A stretch of DNA of 64,000 nt from Streptomyces sp. ISL-100 (GCF_018614615.1 NZ_JAGGOK010000036.1:124001-188000); one strand, 5' to 3'; shown: positions 52,082 through 62,097, counted from the stretch's first letter. The notes: generated by a model from the letters alone, not told the origin. Translations and numbers: made by a program.

Positions 52082-53308
52082 TCAGCGACGTGCGGCGGCA
52101 GGGACGACAGCGGCCGGCTTCTCCGGGACTGACGCCGACCCCGCGACGACCCGGCTGCGGGCGTCCGTACGGCGCTCCAGGGCGCTGGAAAGGACCGCGA
52201 GCCCAAGGGCCGAGGCAGCGAGCACCGCACCGACCCAGTTGGGAGCGGTGTAGCCGAGGCCCGCCGCGATGACGAGGCCGCCGAGCCAGGCGGCGAGCGC
52301 GTTGCCGAGGTTGAACGCGCCGATGTTGACGGCGGAGGCCAGAGTGGGAGCGCCCGCGGCCTGGTCCAGGACGCGCTTCTGGAGCGGCGGAACGATCGCG
52401 AAGCCCAGCCCGCCGATCAGCACGATCGTGACTGCCGCCGCGATCTGGTTGTGGGCGGTGACCGTGAAGAGGGCGAGGACCAGGGCGAGGGCGCCCAGGG
52501 ACACGTACAGCAGCGGCATCAGCGCACGGTCGGCGAACTTGCCGCCGATCAGGTTGCCGCCGACCATGCCGAGACCGAAGAGCACCAGCAGCCAGGTGAC
52601 GGACCCGGCGGAGTAGCCGGCCACGCCGGTCATCATCGGCGCGAGGTAGGTGATCGCGGCGAAGACACCACCGAAGCCCAGCACGGTCATCGCCATGGCG
52701 AGCAGCACCTGCACATTGCGGAAGGCGGCAAGCTCGTGGCGCAGCCGTACGCCCTCGGGCATGGGCATCTCCGGTACGAGCCGGGCGACGCCCGCGAGAC
52801 CGAGCACGCCGAGCGCGGCCACCGCGGCGAAGGTGATCCGCCAGCCATAGCTCTGGCCGATGAACGTACCGAGCGGGACACCGACAACATTCGCGGTGGT
52901 GAGGCCGGTGAACATCATGGCGATGGCTCCGGCCTTCTTCTCCGGGGCGACGAGATCGGCCGCGACGATCGATCCGATTCCGAAGAACGCACCGTGCGCG
53001 AGGGAGGCGACCACGCGGGCCCCGAGCATCACGCCGAACGAGGGGGCGACAGCTGAGAGCAGATTGCCCGCGATGAACAGTCCCATCAGCAGCATCAGCA
53101 TGCGCTTGCGGGAGATCCGGGTGCCGAGGACGGACATCAGCGGCGCACCCAGCACGACGCCGAGGGCATAACCGCTGACCAGATAGCCGGCGGTGGGTAT
53201 CGAGACACCGAAGTCGGTGGCCACCTCGGGCAGCAGCCCCATGATCACGAATTCTGTGGTGCCGATACCGAACGCCCCGATGGCGAGGGCGAGGAGCGCG
53301 AGTGGCAT
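52082..53308 (-). CDS. MFS transporter, DHA1 (AraJ/YdhP-like) family
   Basis: A 408-residue, twelve-segment drug/metabolite:H+ antiporter of the DHA1 branch. Motif A-like GTRISRKRML (about residues 62-71) and GIGTTEF in segment one (about 14-20) are typical of AraJ/YdhP/PbuE proteins. ATG 53308 is the start next to the divergent MarR gene. With the HbpS-like gene it forms an operon opposite a MarR regulator, a classic arrangement for a repressor-controlled exporter. Confidence 0.87.
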   Translation of the reverse strand: MPLALLALAIGAFGIGTTEFVIMGLLPEVATDFGVSIPTAGYLVSGYALGVVLGAPLMSVLGTRISRKRMLMLLMGLFIAGNLLSAVAPSFGVMLGARVVASLAHGAFFGIGSIVAADLVAPEKKAGAIAMMFTGLTTANVVGVPLGTFIGQSYGWRITFAAVAALGVLGLAGVARLVPEMPMPEGVRLRHELAAFRNVQVLLAMAMTVLGFGGVFAAITYLAPMMTGVAGYSAGSVTWLLVLFGLGMVGGNLIGGKFADRALMPLLYVSLGALALVLALFTVTAHNQIAAAVTIVLIGGLGFAIVPPLQKRVLDQAAGAPTLASAVNIGAFNLGNALAAWLGGLVIAAGLGYTAPNWVGAVLAASALGLAVLSSALERRTDARSRVVAGSASVPEKPAAVVPAAARR

Positions 53309-53327
53309 GGCCAGACCTTCCGAATAG

Positions 53328-53383
53328 ATTGCACATGCGCCTTACAAGCGTCGACAATAATTGCAGACGCGGGCTAAATGCAA
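53328..53383. promoter_or_regulatory. Candidate MarR operator between MFS and MarR genes
   Basis: The divergent gap holds three related words: TTGCACATGCGC (from 53329), TTGCAGACGCGG (53361-53372) and ATGCAAGCGCGG (from 53378). TTGCA at 53361-53365 and TGCAA at 53379-53383 form an inverted pair. This is the expected place for autoregulation, but the match to any MarR consensus is untested. Confidence 0.45.
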
Positions 53384-53445
53384 GCGCGGACTATTGCGCC
53401 CGTCGTCTATCCTGAGCTCAAGCCGCTCCGGACAAGGAGAGATCC

Positions 53446-53913
53446 ATGACAGCGACAGACCCCGCCCTGACCGCCCTCTCCCAAGGCTGGTGCGCCCTCT
53501 CCCTGCTGCACGGCAGGATCGACGCCCACATCGAGAAGGCCCTCCAGAGCCGGCACGGCCTCAGCGTGCGCGAGTACTCACTCCTCGACGTCCTCAGCCG
53601 CCAGCACAGCGGCCCCGGCGGACACCTGCAGATGCGACAGGTCGCCGAAGCCGTCGTACTGAGCCAGAGCGCCACCACCCGCCTGGTCACCCGCCTCGAA
53701 GACCGCGGCCTGCTCACCCGCTACCTCTGCGACACCGACCGCCGCGGCATCTACACCGACGTCACCGAGGCCGGCCAAGCCCTGCTCGCCCAAGCCCGCC
53801 CCACCAACGACACCGCACTGCGCGAAGCCCTCGACGAAGCCGCGAAGAACCCCGAACTGGAGCCCCTGGTCAGGGCAGTCGAAGAACTGCGCGCCCCCAC
53901 ACCCGCTGCGTAA
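53446..53913 (+). CDS. MarR-family transcriptional regulator
   Basis: A 155-residue winged-helix dimer. Residues 35-100 contain the MarR DNA-binding core (LQMRQVAEAVVLSQSATTRLVTRL followed by the wing DRRGIYTDVTEAG). ATG 53446 follows AAGGAGAG. Transcribed divergently from the MFS/HbpS pair, it probably represses that promoter until a phenolic or oxidative signal is bound; the ligand is unknown. A GNAT gene starts 9 bp downstream. Confidence 0.88.
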   Translation: MTATDPALTALSQGWCALSLLHGRIDAHIEKALQSRHGLSVREYSLLDVLSRQHSGPGGHLQMRQVAEAVVLSQSATTRLVTRLEDRGLLTRYLCDTDRRGIYTDVTEAGQALLAQARPTNDTALREALDEAAKNPELEPLVRAVEELRAPTPAA

Positions 53914-53922
53914 CCTGCCCCC

Positions 53923-54375
53923 ATGAGCGATCTTGAGATACGCCGCGCAGCCCCCGCCGACCTTCCCGCGATCGTCGCCATGCTCGCCGACGACCCCCTG
54001 GGCGCCCAGCGCGAGTCCCCCGACGACCTCGCCCCGTACACCGCCGCCCTCACCCGCCTCACCGACGACCCGAACCAACACCTCGTCGTCGCGGCACGCG
54101 AGGGCCGCGTCGTCGGCACACTGCAACTCACGGTCATCCCCGGGCTGTCCCGACGCGGCTCCACCCGCTCGATCATCGAAGGCGTACGCATCCACGCCGA
54201 CGAACGCGGCAGCGGCCTCGGCACCCAGCTCATCGAGTGGGCCATCGACGAATCCCGACGCCAGAACTGCCAGTTGGTCCAACTCACCTCAGACGCCACC
54301 CGCACCGACGCCCACCGCTTCTACGAGCGACTCGGCTTTGAAGCCACCCATGTTGGATTCAAGCTGAGTATCTGA
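53923..54375 (+). CDS. GNAT-family N-acetyltransferase
   Basis: A 150-residue single-domain acetyltransferase. The acetyl-CoA-binding loop is ADERGSGLGTQL (about residues 90-101), preceded by the strand SIIEGVRIHA, and RFYERLGFE near 132 is the typical last helix. The length is usual for the family. ATG 53923 lies 9 bp after the MarR stop, so it is probably co-transcribed. The acceptor is unknown. Confidence 0.86.
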   Translation: MSDLEIRRAAPADLPAIVAMLADDPLGAQRESPDDLAPYTAALTRLTDDPNQHLVVAAREGRVVGTLQLTVIPGLSRRGSTRSIIEGVRIHADERGSGLGTQLIEWAIDESRRQNCQLVQLTSDATRTDAHRFYERLGFEATHVGFKLSI

Positions 54376-54395
54376 AAACCGTTTGATTTGACTCG

Positions 54396-54754
54396 TTGCC
54401 CCTTGCCCGAGGGGCGGCCGTATGTCCGGATCCCGCCCTCACACTCAACGAAGTCACCCTGCTCGACCTCGCGGAAAACCAGCGCTCGCAGCCTGCGGAT
54501 AACTTCGTCCACAGGCTTGCCTCGCTGCTCGACGAGCACATCACCGGCGTCCTCGACCAGCGCCTGGCCACGCACACCGACGGCAAGGTCACCGAGATCG
54601 CGGAGGACGTCTGCCGCACCACCATCGGCCGCGCCGTCGTCCCCCTGCTCAACGCCGCGTCGAGAACGACGGCGAACACCGGGGCCGCATCCAGGCGCTC
54701 GAGAACGAAATCACCCACCTCCGGCGCGTTCTGCGCGAACGCGAGGCAGCCTGA
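54396..54754 (+). pseudogene. Decayed gene remnant with coiled-coil end
   Basis: From about 54425 one frame reads LNEVTLLDLAENQRS and then PADNFVHRLASLLDEHITGV to about 54660. A neighbouring frame then continues NDGEHRGRIQALENEITHLRR to a TGA at 54752-54754. A single-base loss near 54660 would explain both. The N-terminal start is unclear. The predicted product is helical and unnamed. It precedes an Mrr-like fragment by three bases, like an operon. Confidence 0.55.
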
Positions 54755-54757
54755 TCA

Positions 54758-54900
54758 ATGGGCGCGCTCGACGCCATGAACCCCAGCCAGTTCGAGCAGC
54801 ACATCGCCTGGCTCTGCCGACGCGACGGCTGCGACCGGGTGACGGTCACCGGAGGCCACGGCGACACGGGCGCAGACATCGGGCCCGAAGTCGCAACCGG
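54758..54900 (+). pseudogene. Truncated Mrr-like restriction endonuclease fragment
   Basis: ATG 54758 opens MGALDAMNPSQFEQHIAWLC and then RRDGCDRVTVTGGHGDTGADI, which resembles the start of Mrr-type endonucleases (E in QFEQHIAWLC, D in TGADI). After residue 41 the similarity stops and the frame runs into unrelated sequence, so the catalytic Q-x-K part is gone. A remnant of a restriction locus, presumably acquired and lost. Confidence 0.6.
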
Positions 54901-54954
54901 AACTTGCGGCTTCGGGCCCGCTCGGAATCTACCGGCCTCCCACCCCCATGCCCG

Positions 54955-54968
54955 GTTCCACGTGAAAC
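54955..54968. other. parS-type centromere site
   Basis: GTTCCACGTGAAAC differs from the Streptomyces core by one base at a position that is variable in the general parS consensus TGTTNCACGTGAAACA. It lies in the remnant region just before the serine hydrolase stop. Confidence 0.7.
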
Positions 54969-54969
54969 G

Positions 54970-56352
54970 TCACAGCCCGCGCCAGCCGCCCTCGTCCACG
55001 CCTCCAGGGACCGCGTCCCCCGGCTCGTACGGCTCACGCGTGAAGACGAACGAGCCCAGGTCGAGATGACTCACCGACCCGTCCTCCCGCCGCACCACCC
55101 GGAGCGTCTCCCCAAGGTAGTAACCATCAAGACCGGTCCAAGTACCGTCCGGCCGCGCGGCGAAGCATGATCCGCGCCCGTTGCCCCGCAGCGGCTGCAG
55201 CTCCACGCCACGATCGGCGACTAGAGTCAGGGCGTACGGCGACGTGCCCCAGAACCACGGCCCAGTCAACGCCAGCAACTCCTGGTCGACCTCGGCCTCG
55301 GGCAGCGGCCGCCAAGGCTCCGGGATACGCGGCTCGGCCTCCACCACGATGCGGATCAGATCGGCCGCCACCGCAGGAGCGGACACCCCCGACGTAGCGT
55401 TGACGAGCGCCACCGCAGCCACCCCGTCCTCCACGCTCACCCACAGGCCCGCCACAAAGCCCGGCAACGACCCGGAGTGCCCCACCAGCGTCCGACCGCC
55501 GCCCTGGACGATCTGCAACCCCAGCCCATAGCCACCGACCACGTCCCCAGCACCCGCCGGAGCAACAGGCGTACGCATCTCCCGTACGGACTCCGCACTC
55601 AGCACCTTCTCGTCACCCACCGCAAGGAACCCGGCAAAGCGGCAGAGGTCTCCAGTCGCAGACCAGAGCTGACCGGCCGGAGCCATCAGCCCAAGGTCCA
55701 CCGCCGGCTCGGGCAGCATCACATCGGCCCACGGATGCACCGCCCAGCCACCGGCATGCGGGGCCTCGGGCTCCGCGCTCGTACGGCCCATCCCCAGCGG
55801 CTCAAGAACCTCGCGCCTCAGCACCTCCGCCCAGGACTCCCCACGCACCGCCTCCACAAGCCGGCCCAGCAGCGTGTATCCGGGATTGGAGTAATGGTGA
55901 GTACGCCCGGCCGGATGCATCCGCACCTGCTCACCCAGCACATCGGCCAACTCAGGACGCAAACTGCCCGGCGTCCGCTCCCACCACGGCGCCGGCGCTT
56001 CCGCCGACAACCCACCGGTGTGACTGAGAAGTTGAGCCACAGTCACCTCACCCACCCCTGTACCCGGAAGGTGCTTCTCCAGCGGGTCACCAAGGTCGAG
56101 CAAGCCTTCGTCGCGCAGCCGCAGCACCAGTACAGCGGTGAAAGTCTTGGTGATCGAACCGATCCGATACTGCGTATCCGCGTCCGGCCCATGCCCGTCG
56201 ACACAGGTACGGGACCCAGTCCACACGATCTGCCCATCACGCTGCACCGCAGCGACGAACGAGGGCGTCCTCCCCTCGGCTTGTGCGGTGGCGATGCGAT
56301 GCAGGAGGGCGCGTTGCGTACTGGGAAGCAGCTCTTCGAGCGGTGAGGTCAT
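54970..56352 (-). CDS. Serine hydrolase, class C beta-lactamase/DD-peptidase family
   Basis: A 460-residue protein of the beta-lactamase superfamily. Ser66 and Lys69 form SxxK (GSITKTF), YSN (HYSNPGYT) is the second element, and GHSG replaces the KTG triad region. No convincing signal peptide is seen, so it is probably cytosolic and acts as an esterase or peptidase rather than a resistance enzyme. The C-terminal 110 residues form an extra beta-rich domain. ATG 56352 is preferred over GTG 56361 because TAGGTG is well spaced before it. Confidence 0.85.
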   Translation of the reverse strand: MTSPLEELLPSTQRALLHRIATAQAEGRTPSFVAAVQRDGQIVWTGSRTCVDGHGPDADTQYRIGSITKTFTAVLVLRLRDEGLLDLGDPLEKHLPGTGVGEVTVAQLLSHTGGLSAEAPAPWWERTPGSLRPELADVLGEQVRMHPAGRTHHYSNPGYTLLGRLVEAVRGESWAEVLRREVLEPLGMGRTSAEPEAPHAGGWAVHPWADVMLPEPAVDLGLMAPAGQLWSATGDLCRFAGFLAVGDEKVLSAESVREMRTPVAPAGAGDVVGGYGLGLQIVQGGGRTLVGHSGSLPGFVAGLWVSVEDGVAAVALVNATSGVSAPAVAADLIRIVVEAEPRIPEPWRPLPEAEVDQELLALTGPWFWGTSPYALTLVADRGVELQPLRGNGRGSCFAARPDGTWTGLDGYYLGETLRVVRREDGSVSHLDLGSFVFTREPYEPGDAVPGGVDEGGWRGL

Positions 56353-56475
56353 GGTCAACACCTACCGCCACCACCCCACGCCGTCGACCTCTTTTCACGC
56401 AGCGGTGGTCATCAACCATTGCGGTGTGTAGGTTCTCAGCTTCGCTGTCAGGCGGCAGCGGTGGGCCTCTGTCGC

Positions 56476-56829
56476 TTACTGACGCCGCTGGCCAAGGACA
56501 CAGAACTCGTTGTCTTCAGGGTCTGCCAATACAACCCACGATTGGTCACCTTGGCCAATATCAACACGCCGCGCGCCAAGAGCCACCAGACGAGCCACCT
56601 CGGCGTCCTGATCATCAGGCCTGAAGTCGAGATGCAGTCGGCTCTTGACCTTCTTGCTCTCATCAAGCCGGACGAAGTCCAATCCCGGCAGGCGATCCGG
56701 CTCCGGGCGGATCTCGAACTCCTCATCAGAGGAGTGGACCACAACCCAGCCAAGAGCCTCGGCCCACCACTGCCCCAAGGCCACCGGATCTACCGAGTGA
56801 ACAATTACCTGTTCCCATTCCAAGGTCAT
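56476..56829 (-). CDS. VOC (glyoxalase-like) family protein
   Basis: A 117-residue vicinal-oxygen-chelate protein with paired beta-alpha-beta repeats. The start TLEWEQVIVHSVDPVALGQWW and the SRLHLDFRPDDQDAE and WVVLADPEDNEFCVL segments are typical; His of LHLDF and Glu of NEFCVL would be metal ligands. Its substrate is unknown. ATG 56829 begins the family N-terminus. It precedes dnaB convergent-free by about 200 bp on the same strand. Confidence 0.83.
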   Translation of the reverse strand: MTLEWEQVIVHSVDPVALGQWWAEALGWVVVHSSDEEFEIRPEPDRLPGLDFVRLDESKKVKSRLHLDFRPDDQDAEVARLVALGARRVDIGQGDQSWVVLADPEDNEFCVLGQRRQ

Positions 56830-57025
56830 CCGCAGAGCCTAGACCCGCCAGGGCTTCGAAAAAAGGGACCAAAGCGCTGCCGATGCCCAGCCCGCGTCTG
56901 CTGGTGCGGGTTTGAACGTGGTGAAGCGTTGCCGAGAAGGCGACGAGTGCGGAGGTCCTGCGGCGTACGTTCAGCCAGCCCACCAGTTCCCTCGACACGG
57001 AATCAGAGAACTACGGTTTCAGGGA

Positions 57026-58507
<1,482 letters not shown>

Positions 58508-58965
58508 CGGGCCACCTCCTCCCGTCCGCTGCGCGGACCTCGCTGTGCCACTCTTTCTTACGGCACGGCTCTGACAAATGAGACGCCCGACTCCGGTTCC
58601 GGCGCATCGGATTCGACGAGCTTCCGGGGCCGGAACGGAAGGCGGGCGCCGCACCACGGTAGGCCCGCGGGCACCGTCAGCCAATCTGGTTATCCACAGG
58701 CCGTGTGGACGAAAGACCACTTGCTGTGGAGAAGTCCACTGAACCTGTGCACGGACCGGGGGACAGCACTGTGGACAAACTCATAGCGCACCCACTTCCA
58801 CTGCCCTGACCTGCACTTTCTCGATCCACCGGCTGTGGGGAAGAAAAACTTCGGCCCCTGGTTCAAGATCAGAACAAACGGCGCACAGCCGAACCCGGAA
58901 AGCACCCGGCCGTAAGGATCGCAAGGCCATTGCATCTCTTACCTGTGGAAGATTAGATTGACCTC
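58508..58965. promoter_or_regulatory. dnaB/MATE divergent region with DnaA boxes
   Basis: A gap of 458 bases. TTATCCACA lies at 58690-58698 and TGTGGACAA at 58770-58778 (both perfect). Single-mismatch boxes are TGTGGACGA (58704-58712) and TGTGGAGAA (58725-58733), and TGTGGGGAA lies at 58834-58842. S. coelicolor has a DnaA-box cluster named H24 near this part of its map (from memory), so this may be its counterpart. The promoters of dnaB and the MATE gene must share the space, suggesting possible DnaA control. Confidence 0.65.
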
Positions 58966-60303
58966 ATGACTCAGGCCCCCACGGCAGCGAAGACCAGCCG
59001 ACGCCGGCACGACCGCGAGATCATCGCGCTCGCCCTCCCGGCCTTCGGCGCCCTGGTCGCCGAGCCCCTCTTCGTGATGGTCGACAGCGCGGTCATCGGC
59101 CACCTCGGCACCCCGCAACTAGCGGGCCTCGGCATCGCCGCCACGCTCCTGATGACCGCGGTGAGCGTCTTCGTCTTCCTCGCCTACGCCACCACCGCCG
59201 CGGTCGCCCGCCGCGTCGGCGCGGGCGATCTCCAGGCCGCCATCCGGCAGGGTATGGACGGCATCTGGCTCGCGCTGCTCCTCGGCGCCGCGGTGATCGC
59301 GGTCGTCCTGCCCGCCGCTCCCTGGCTCGTCGATGTCTTCGGCGCTTCCGACACGGCGGCTCCGTACGCCATCACCTATCTGCGGATCTCCAGTCTGGGC
59401 ATCCCCGCGATGCTCGTCGTCCTTGCGGCCACAGGTGTCCTGCGCGGTCTCCAGGACACGAAGACACCGCTGTACGTCGCCGTAGGCGGCTTCACCGCCA
59501 ACGCGCTGCTCAATGTGGGCCTGGTGTACGGCGCCGGATTCGGCATCGCGGGTTCCGCGTGGGGCACCGTGATCGCCCAGTGCGGGATGGCCGCCGCCTA
59601 TCTCGTGGTGGTGGTACGGGGCGCCAGGAAGCACGGCGCATCCCTGCGCCCCGACGCCGCGGGCATACGGGCCTGCGCACAGGCCGGCGCACCGCTGCTG
59701 GTCCGTACGCTCTCGCTGCGTGCCGTCCTGATGATCGCCACCGCGGTGGCCGCCCGGCTCGGGGACGCGGATGTCGCGGCCCACCAGATCCTTCTGTCGC
59801 TGTGGAGTCTGCTGGCCTTCGCCCTCGACGCGATCGCCATAGCGGGCCAGGCGATTATCGGGCGCTATCTGGGCGCCGACGACGCCAAGGGTGCGCAGGA
59901 AGCGTGCCGCCGGATGGTGCAGTGGGGCATTGCGTCCGGGGTGGTGCTCGGCGTGCTGGTCGCGGTGTCCCGGCCGTTGTTCATTCCGCTGTTCACGAGC
60001 GATCAGGTGGTGCGGGACGCGCTGTTGACGGCGTTGCTGGTGGTGGCTGTCTCGCAGCCGATTTCGGGGATCGTCTTCGTGCTGGACGGTGTGCTGATGG
60101 GTGCGGGGGACGGGCCTTATCTGGCGTGGGCCATGCTGGCGACGCTGGCGGTCTTCACGCCGGCGGCTCTTCTGGTGCCGGTGCTGGGTGGTGGGCTGAC
60201 CACCCTGTGGTGGGCGATGACGCTGATGATGGCGGTGCGGATGGTGACGCTCTGGCTGCGTGCGCGTTCGGGCCGCTGGATTGTTACGGGCGCCACGCGC
60301 TGA
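58966..60303 (+). CDS. MATE-family multidrug/metabolite exporter
   Basis: A 445-residue membrane protein with twelve hydrophobic segments in two homologous halves, as usual for MATE (DinF/NorM-type) Na+ or H+ antiporters. Conserved features are the EPLFVMVDSAVIGHLGTPQL stretch at the start of the first half and the DxxxIAGQAIIGRYLGA helix in the second. ATG 58966 gives the standard N-terminus. It is divergent from dnaB and ends just before a parS site and a strong terminator. Confidence 0.9.
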   Translation: MTQAPTAAKTSRRRHDREIIALALPAFGALVAEPLFVMVDSAVIGHLGTPQLAGLGIAATLLMTAVSVFVFLAYATTAAVARRVGAGDLQAAIRQGMDGIWLALLLGAAVIAVVLPAAPWLVDVFGASDTAAPYAITYLRISSLGIPAMLVVLAATGVLRGLQDTKTPLYVAVGGFTANALLNVGLVYGAGFGIAGSAWGTVIAQCGMAAAYLVVVVRGARKHGASLRPDAAGIRACAQAGAPLLVRTLSLRAVLMIATAVAARLGDADVAAHQILLSLWSLLAFALDAIAIAGQAIIGRYLGADDAKGAQEACRRMVQWGIASGVVLGVLVAVSRPLFIPLFTSDQVVRDALLTALLVVAVSQPISGIVFVLDGVLMGAGDGPYLAWAMLATLAVFTPAALLVPVLGGGLTTLWWAMTLMMAVRMVTLWLRARSGRWIVTGATR

Positions 60304-60314
60304 GCGGCAGTGAT

Positions 60315-60328
60315 GTTTCACGTGAAAC
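60315..60328. other. parS centromere site
   Basis: GTTTCACGTGAAAC, preceded by T, a perfect parS core. It lies 12 bp after the MATE stop codon and immediately before a terminator hairpin, in the gap between convergent genes. Confidence 0.92.
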
Positions 60329-60330
60329 GG

Positions 60331-60364
60331 CGAAGGGCCGCACCCCGTGGGGTGCGGCCCTTCG
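60331..60364. terminator. Bidirectional terminator between MATE gene and rplI
   Basis: A perfect 16-bp stem (CGAAGGGCCGCACCCC at 60331-60346, complement at 60349-60364) with a two-base central loop. It serves both convergent transcripts. Confidence 0.88.
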
Positions 60365-60386
60365 TACTGCTCTGAGATGCGCAGCC

Positions 60387-60833
60387 TTAGGCGGCGACGA
60401 CCTCGACGCCGAGCTTCGCGGCGACCTCGGGGTGCAGACGCACCGAGACCTGGTGCGAACCCAGGGTCTTGATCGGCGAGCCCAGCTCAACGCGGCGCTT
60501 GTCGACGTCGGGGCCACCGGCAGCCTTGATCGCCGAAGCGACGTCGGCCGGGGTGACGGAACCGAAGAGACGGCCGGCGTCGCCGGAGCGAACGGCCAGA
60601 CGGACGTTCACGCCTTCGAGCTTGGCCTTGATCTCGTTGGCCTGCTCGATGGTCGCGATCTCGTGGATCTTGCGGGCGCGGCGGATCTGCGCCACGTCCT
60701 TCTCGCCACCCTTGGTCCAGCGGATCGCGAAACCACGCGGGACCAGGTAGTTGCGAGCGTAGCCGTCCTTGACGTCAACGACGTCGCCGGCAGTGCCGAG
60801 GCCAGAGACCTCGTGGGTGAGGATGATCTTCAT
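60387..60833 (-). CDS. rplI: 50S ribosomal protein L9
   Basis: A 148-residue ribosomal protein binding 23S rRNA near the L1 stalk. The start MKIILTHEVSGLG and the NYLVPRGFA motif (about residues 28-36), a long helix and the C-terminal domain with LGSHQVSVRLHPEV are standard. ATG 60833 opens it. Last gene of rpsF-ssb-rpsR-rplI, 18 bp after rpsR, ended by the hairpin at 60331-60364. Confidence 0.97.
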   Translation of the reverse strand: MKIILTHEVSGLGTAGDVVDVKDGYARNYLVPRGFAIRWTKGGEKDVAQIRRARKIHEIATIEQANEIKAKLEGVNVRLAVRSGDAGRLFGSVTPADVASAIKAAGGPDVDKRRVELGSPIKTLGSHQVSVRLHPEVAAKLGVEVVAA

Positions 60834-60851
60834 TTTTCGGTCACCCTTCCC

Positions 60852-61088
60852 TTATCGCGCGGTGGACGTGTAGGGCAGCAGCGCCATCTCACGGCTGTTC
60901 TTGACTGCCGTGGCGACGTCACGCTGGTGCTGCGTGCAGTTGCCGGTCACGCGGCGGGCACGGATCTTGCCGCGGTCGGAAATGAACTTCCGCAGCATGT
61001 TCGTGTCCTTGTAGTCCACGTACGTGACCTTGTCCTTGCAGAATGCGCAGACCTTCTTCTTAGGCTTGCGCACAGGCGGCTTCGCCAT
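60852..61088 (-). CDS. rpsR: 30S ribosomal protein S18, Cys-containing form
   Basis: A 78-residue ribosomal protein. It carries Cys14/Cys17 (CAFC) and Cys51/His54 (CTQH), the zinc-ribbon ligands of the C+ type S18. Streptomyces also carries a Cys-less paralogue elsewhere that Zur represses when zinc is plentiful; this copy is therefore the zinc-replete main form. ATG 61088 starts MAKPPVRKPKKK. It lies between ssb and rplI in the conserved operon. Confidence 0.97.
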   Translation of the reverse strand: MAKPPVRKPKKKVCAFCKDKVTYVDYKDTNMLRKFISDRGKIRARRVTGNCTQHQRDVATAVKNSREMALLPYTSTAR

Positions 61089-61131
61089 GGTGTTTCTCCT
61101 GTGTGATCAAGAAGTGGTGTACGGGCCCGCC

Positions 61132-61731
61132 TTAGAAGGGGGGCTCGTCCGAGTAGCCGCCGCCGGCGGAACCGCCGGAGCTTCCGCCCCAGCTGCCGCC
61201 GCCCTGCTGCTGACCGCCGCCGGCCGGTGCACTGCTGGCCCAGGGGTCGTCGGCGGGTGCGCCGCCGCCCTGCTGCTGGCCGCCGCCGCTGGGGGCTCCG
61301 CCCCAGTTGCCGCCGCCCTGCTGGCCGCCCTGCTGACCGCCGCCGTATCCGCCCTGGCCGCCTCGACCGGTGGTCTTGGTGACCTTGGCCGTGGCTGTCT
61401 TGAGGCTGGGGCCGACTTCCTCGACGTCCAGCTCGTAGACCGTGCGCTTGACGCCCTCGCGGTCTTCGTAGGACCGCTGCTTGAGCCGGCCCTGTACGAC
61501 GACGCGCATGCCTCGCGTAAGCGACTCTGCGACGTTCTCCGCCGCCTGACGCCAGACCGAGCAGGTGAGGAACAGGCCTTCGCCGTCCTTCCACTCATTG
61601 GTCTGCTTGTCGAAGATGCGGGGAGTGGACGCGACACGGAACTTCGCGACCGCCGCACCGGACGGGGTGAAGCGCAGCTCGGGGTCGTCGACGAGATTGC
61701 CGACGACCGTGATGACGGTCTCGCCTGCCAT
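61132..61731 (-). CDS. ssb: Single-stranded DNA-binding protein
   Basis: A 199-residue protein with an OB-fold (residues 1-108, starting MAGETVITVVGNLVDDPELR) that coats single-stranded DNA at the fork. Residues 115-190 are a Gly/Gln-rich, repetitive linker, and the protein ends DEPPF, the acidic tip that recruits replication and repair proteins. The position in rpsF-ssb-rpsR-rplI identifies the essential SsbA form rather than the recombination-linked paralogue. ATG 61731 gives the family N-terminus. Confidence 0.96.
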   Translation of the reverse strand: MAGETVITVVGNLVDDPELRFTPSGAAVAKFRVASTPRIFDKQTNEWKDGEGLFLTCSVWRQAAENVAESLTRGMRVVVQGRLKQRSYEDREGVKRTVYELDVEEVGPSLKTATAKVTKTTGRGGQGGYGGGQQGGQQGGGNWGGAPSGGGQQQGGGAPADDPWASSAPAGGGQQQGGGSWGGSSGGSAGGGYSDEPPF

Positions 61732-61806
61732 GGGTGAACCTCTCGGCGGGGATTGCTGCTGGCTGCTTGTTGCTACTCGGACCCGATTACCGCTGAGCTA
61801 CTGAGC

Positions 61807-62097
61807 TCAGTGGGTTTCGGGGCGGAGGACCTTGGTCCGGAGGACCGACTCGTTCAGGTTCATCTGTCGGTCGAGCTCCTTGACGACTGCGGGCTCGGCC
61901 TGCAGGTCGATGACCGAGTAGATGCCCTCAGGCTTCTTCTTGATCTCGTAGGACAGACGACGACGGCCCCAGGTGTCGACCTTCTCGACCTTTCCGTTGC
62001 CCTCACGGACGACGGAGAGGAAGTTCTCGATCAACGGGGAGACAGCGCGCTCCTCGAGATCGGGGTCGAGGATGACCATCACTTCGTAGTGACGCAT
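61807..62097 (-). CDS. rpsF: 30S ribosomal protein S6
   Basis: A 96-residue ribosomal protein that pairs with S18 on the 30S platform. The start [16 protein letters not shown] and the segment [18 protein letters not shown] (about residues 46-63) are diagnostic. ATG 62097 has an excellent AAAGGAGGTGG ribosome site; the longer frame upstream is not used. First gene of the rpsF-ssb-rpsR-rplI operon, whose promoter should lie in the gap before it. Confidence 0.97.
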
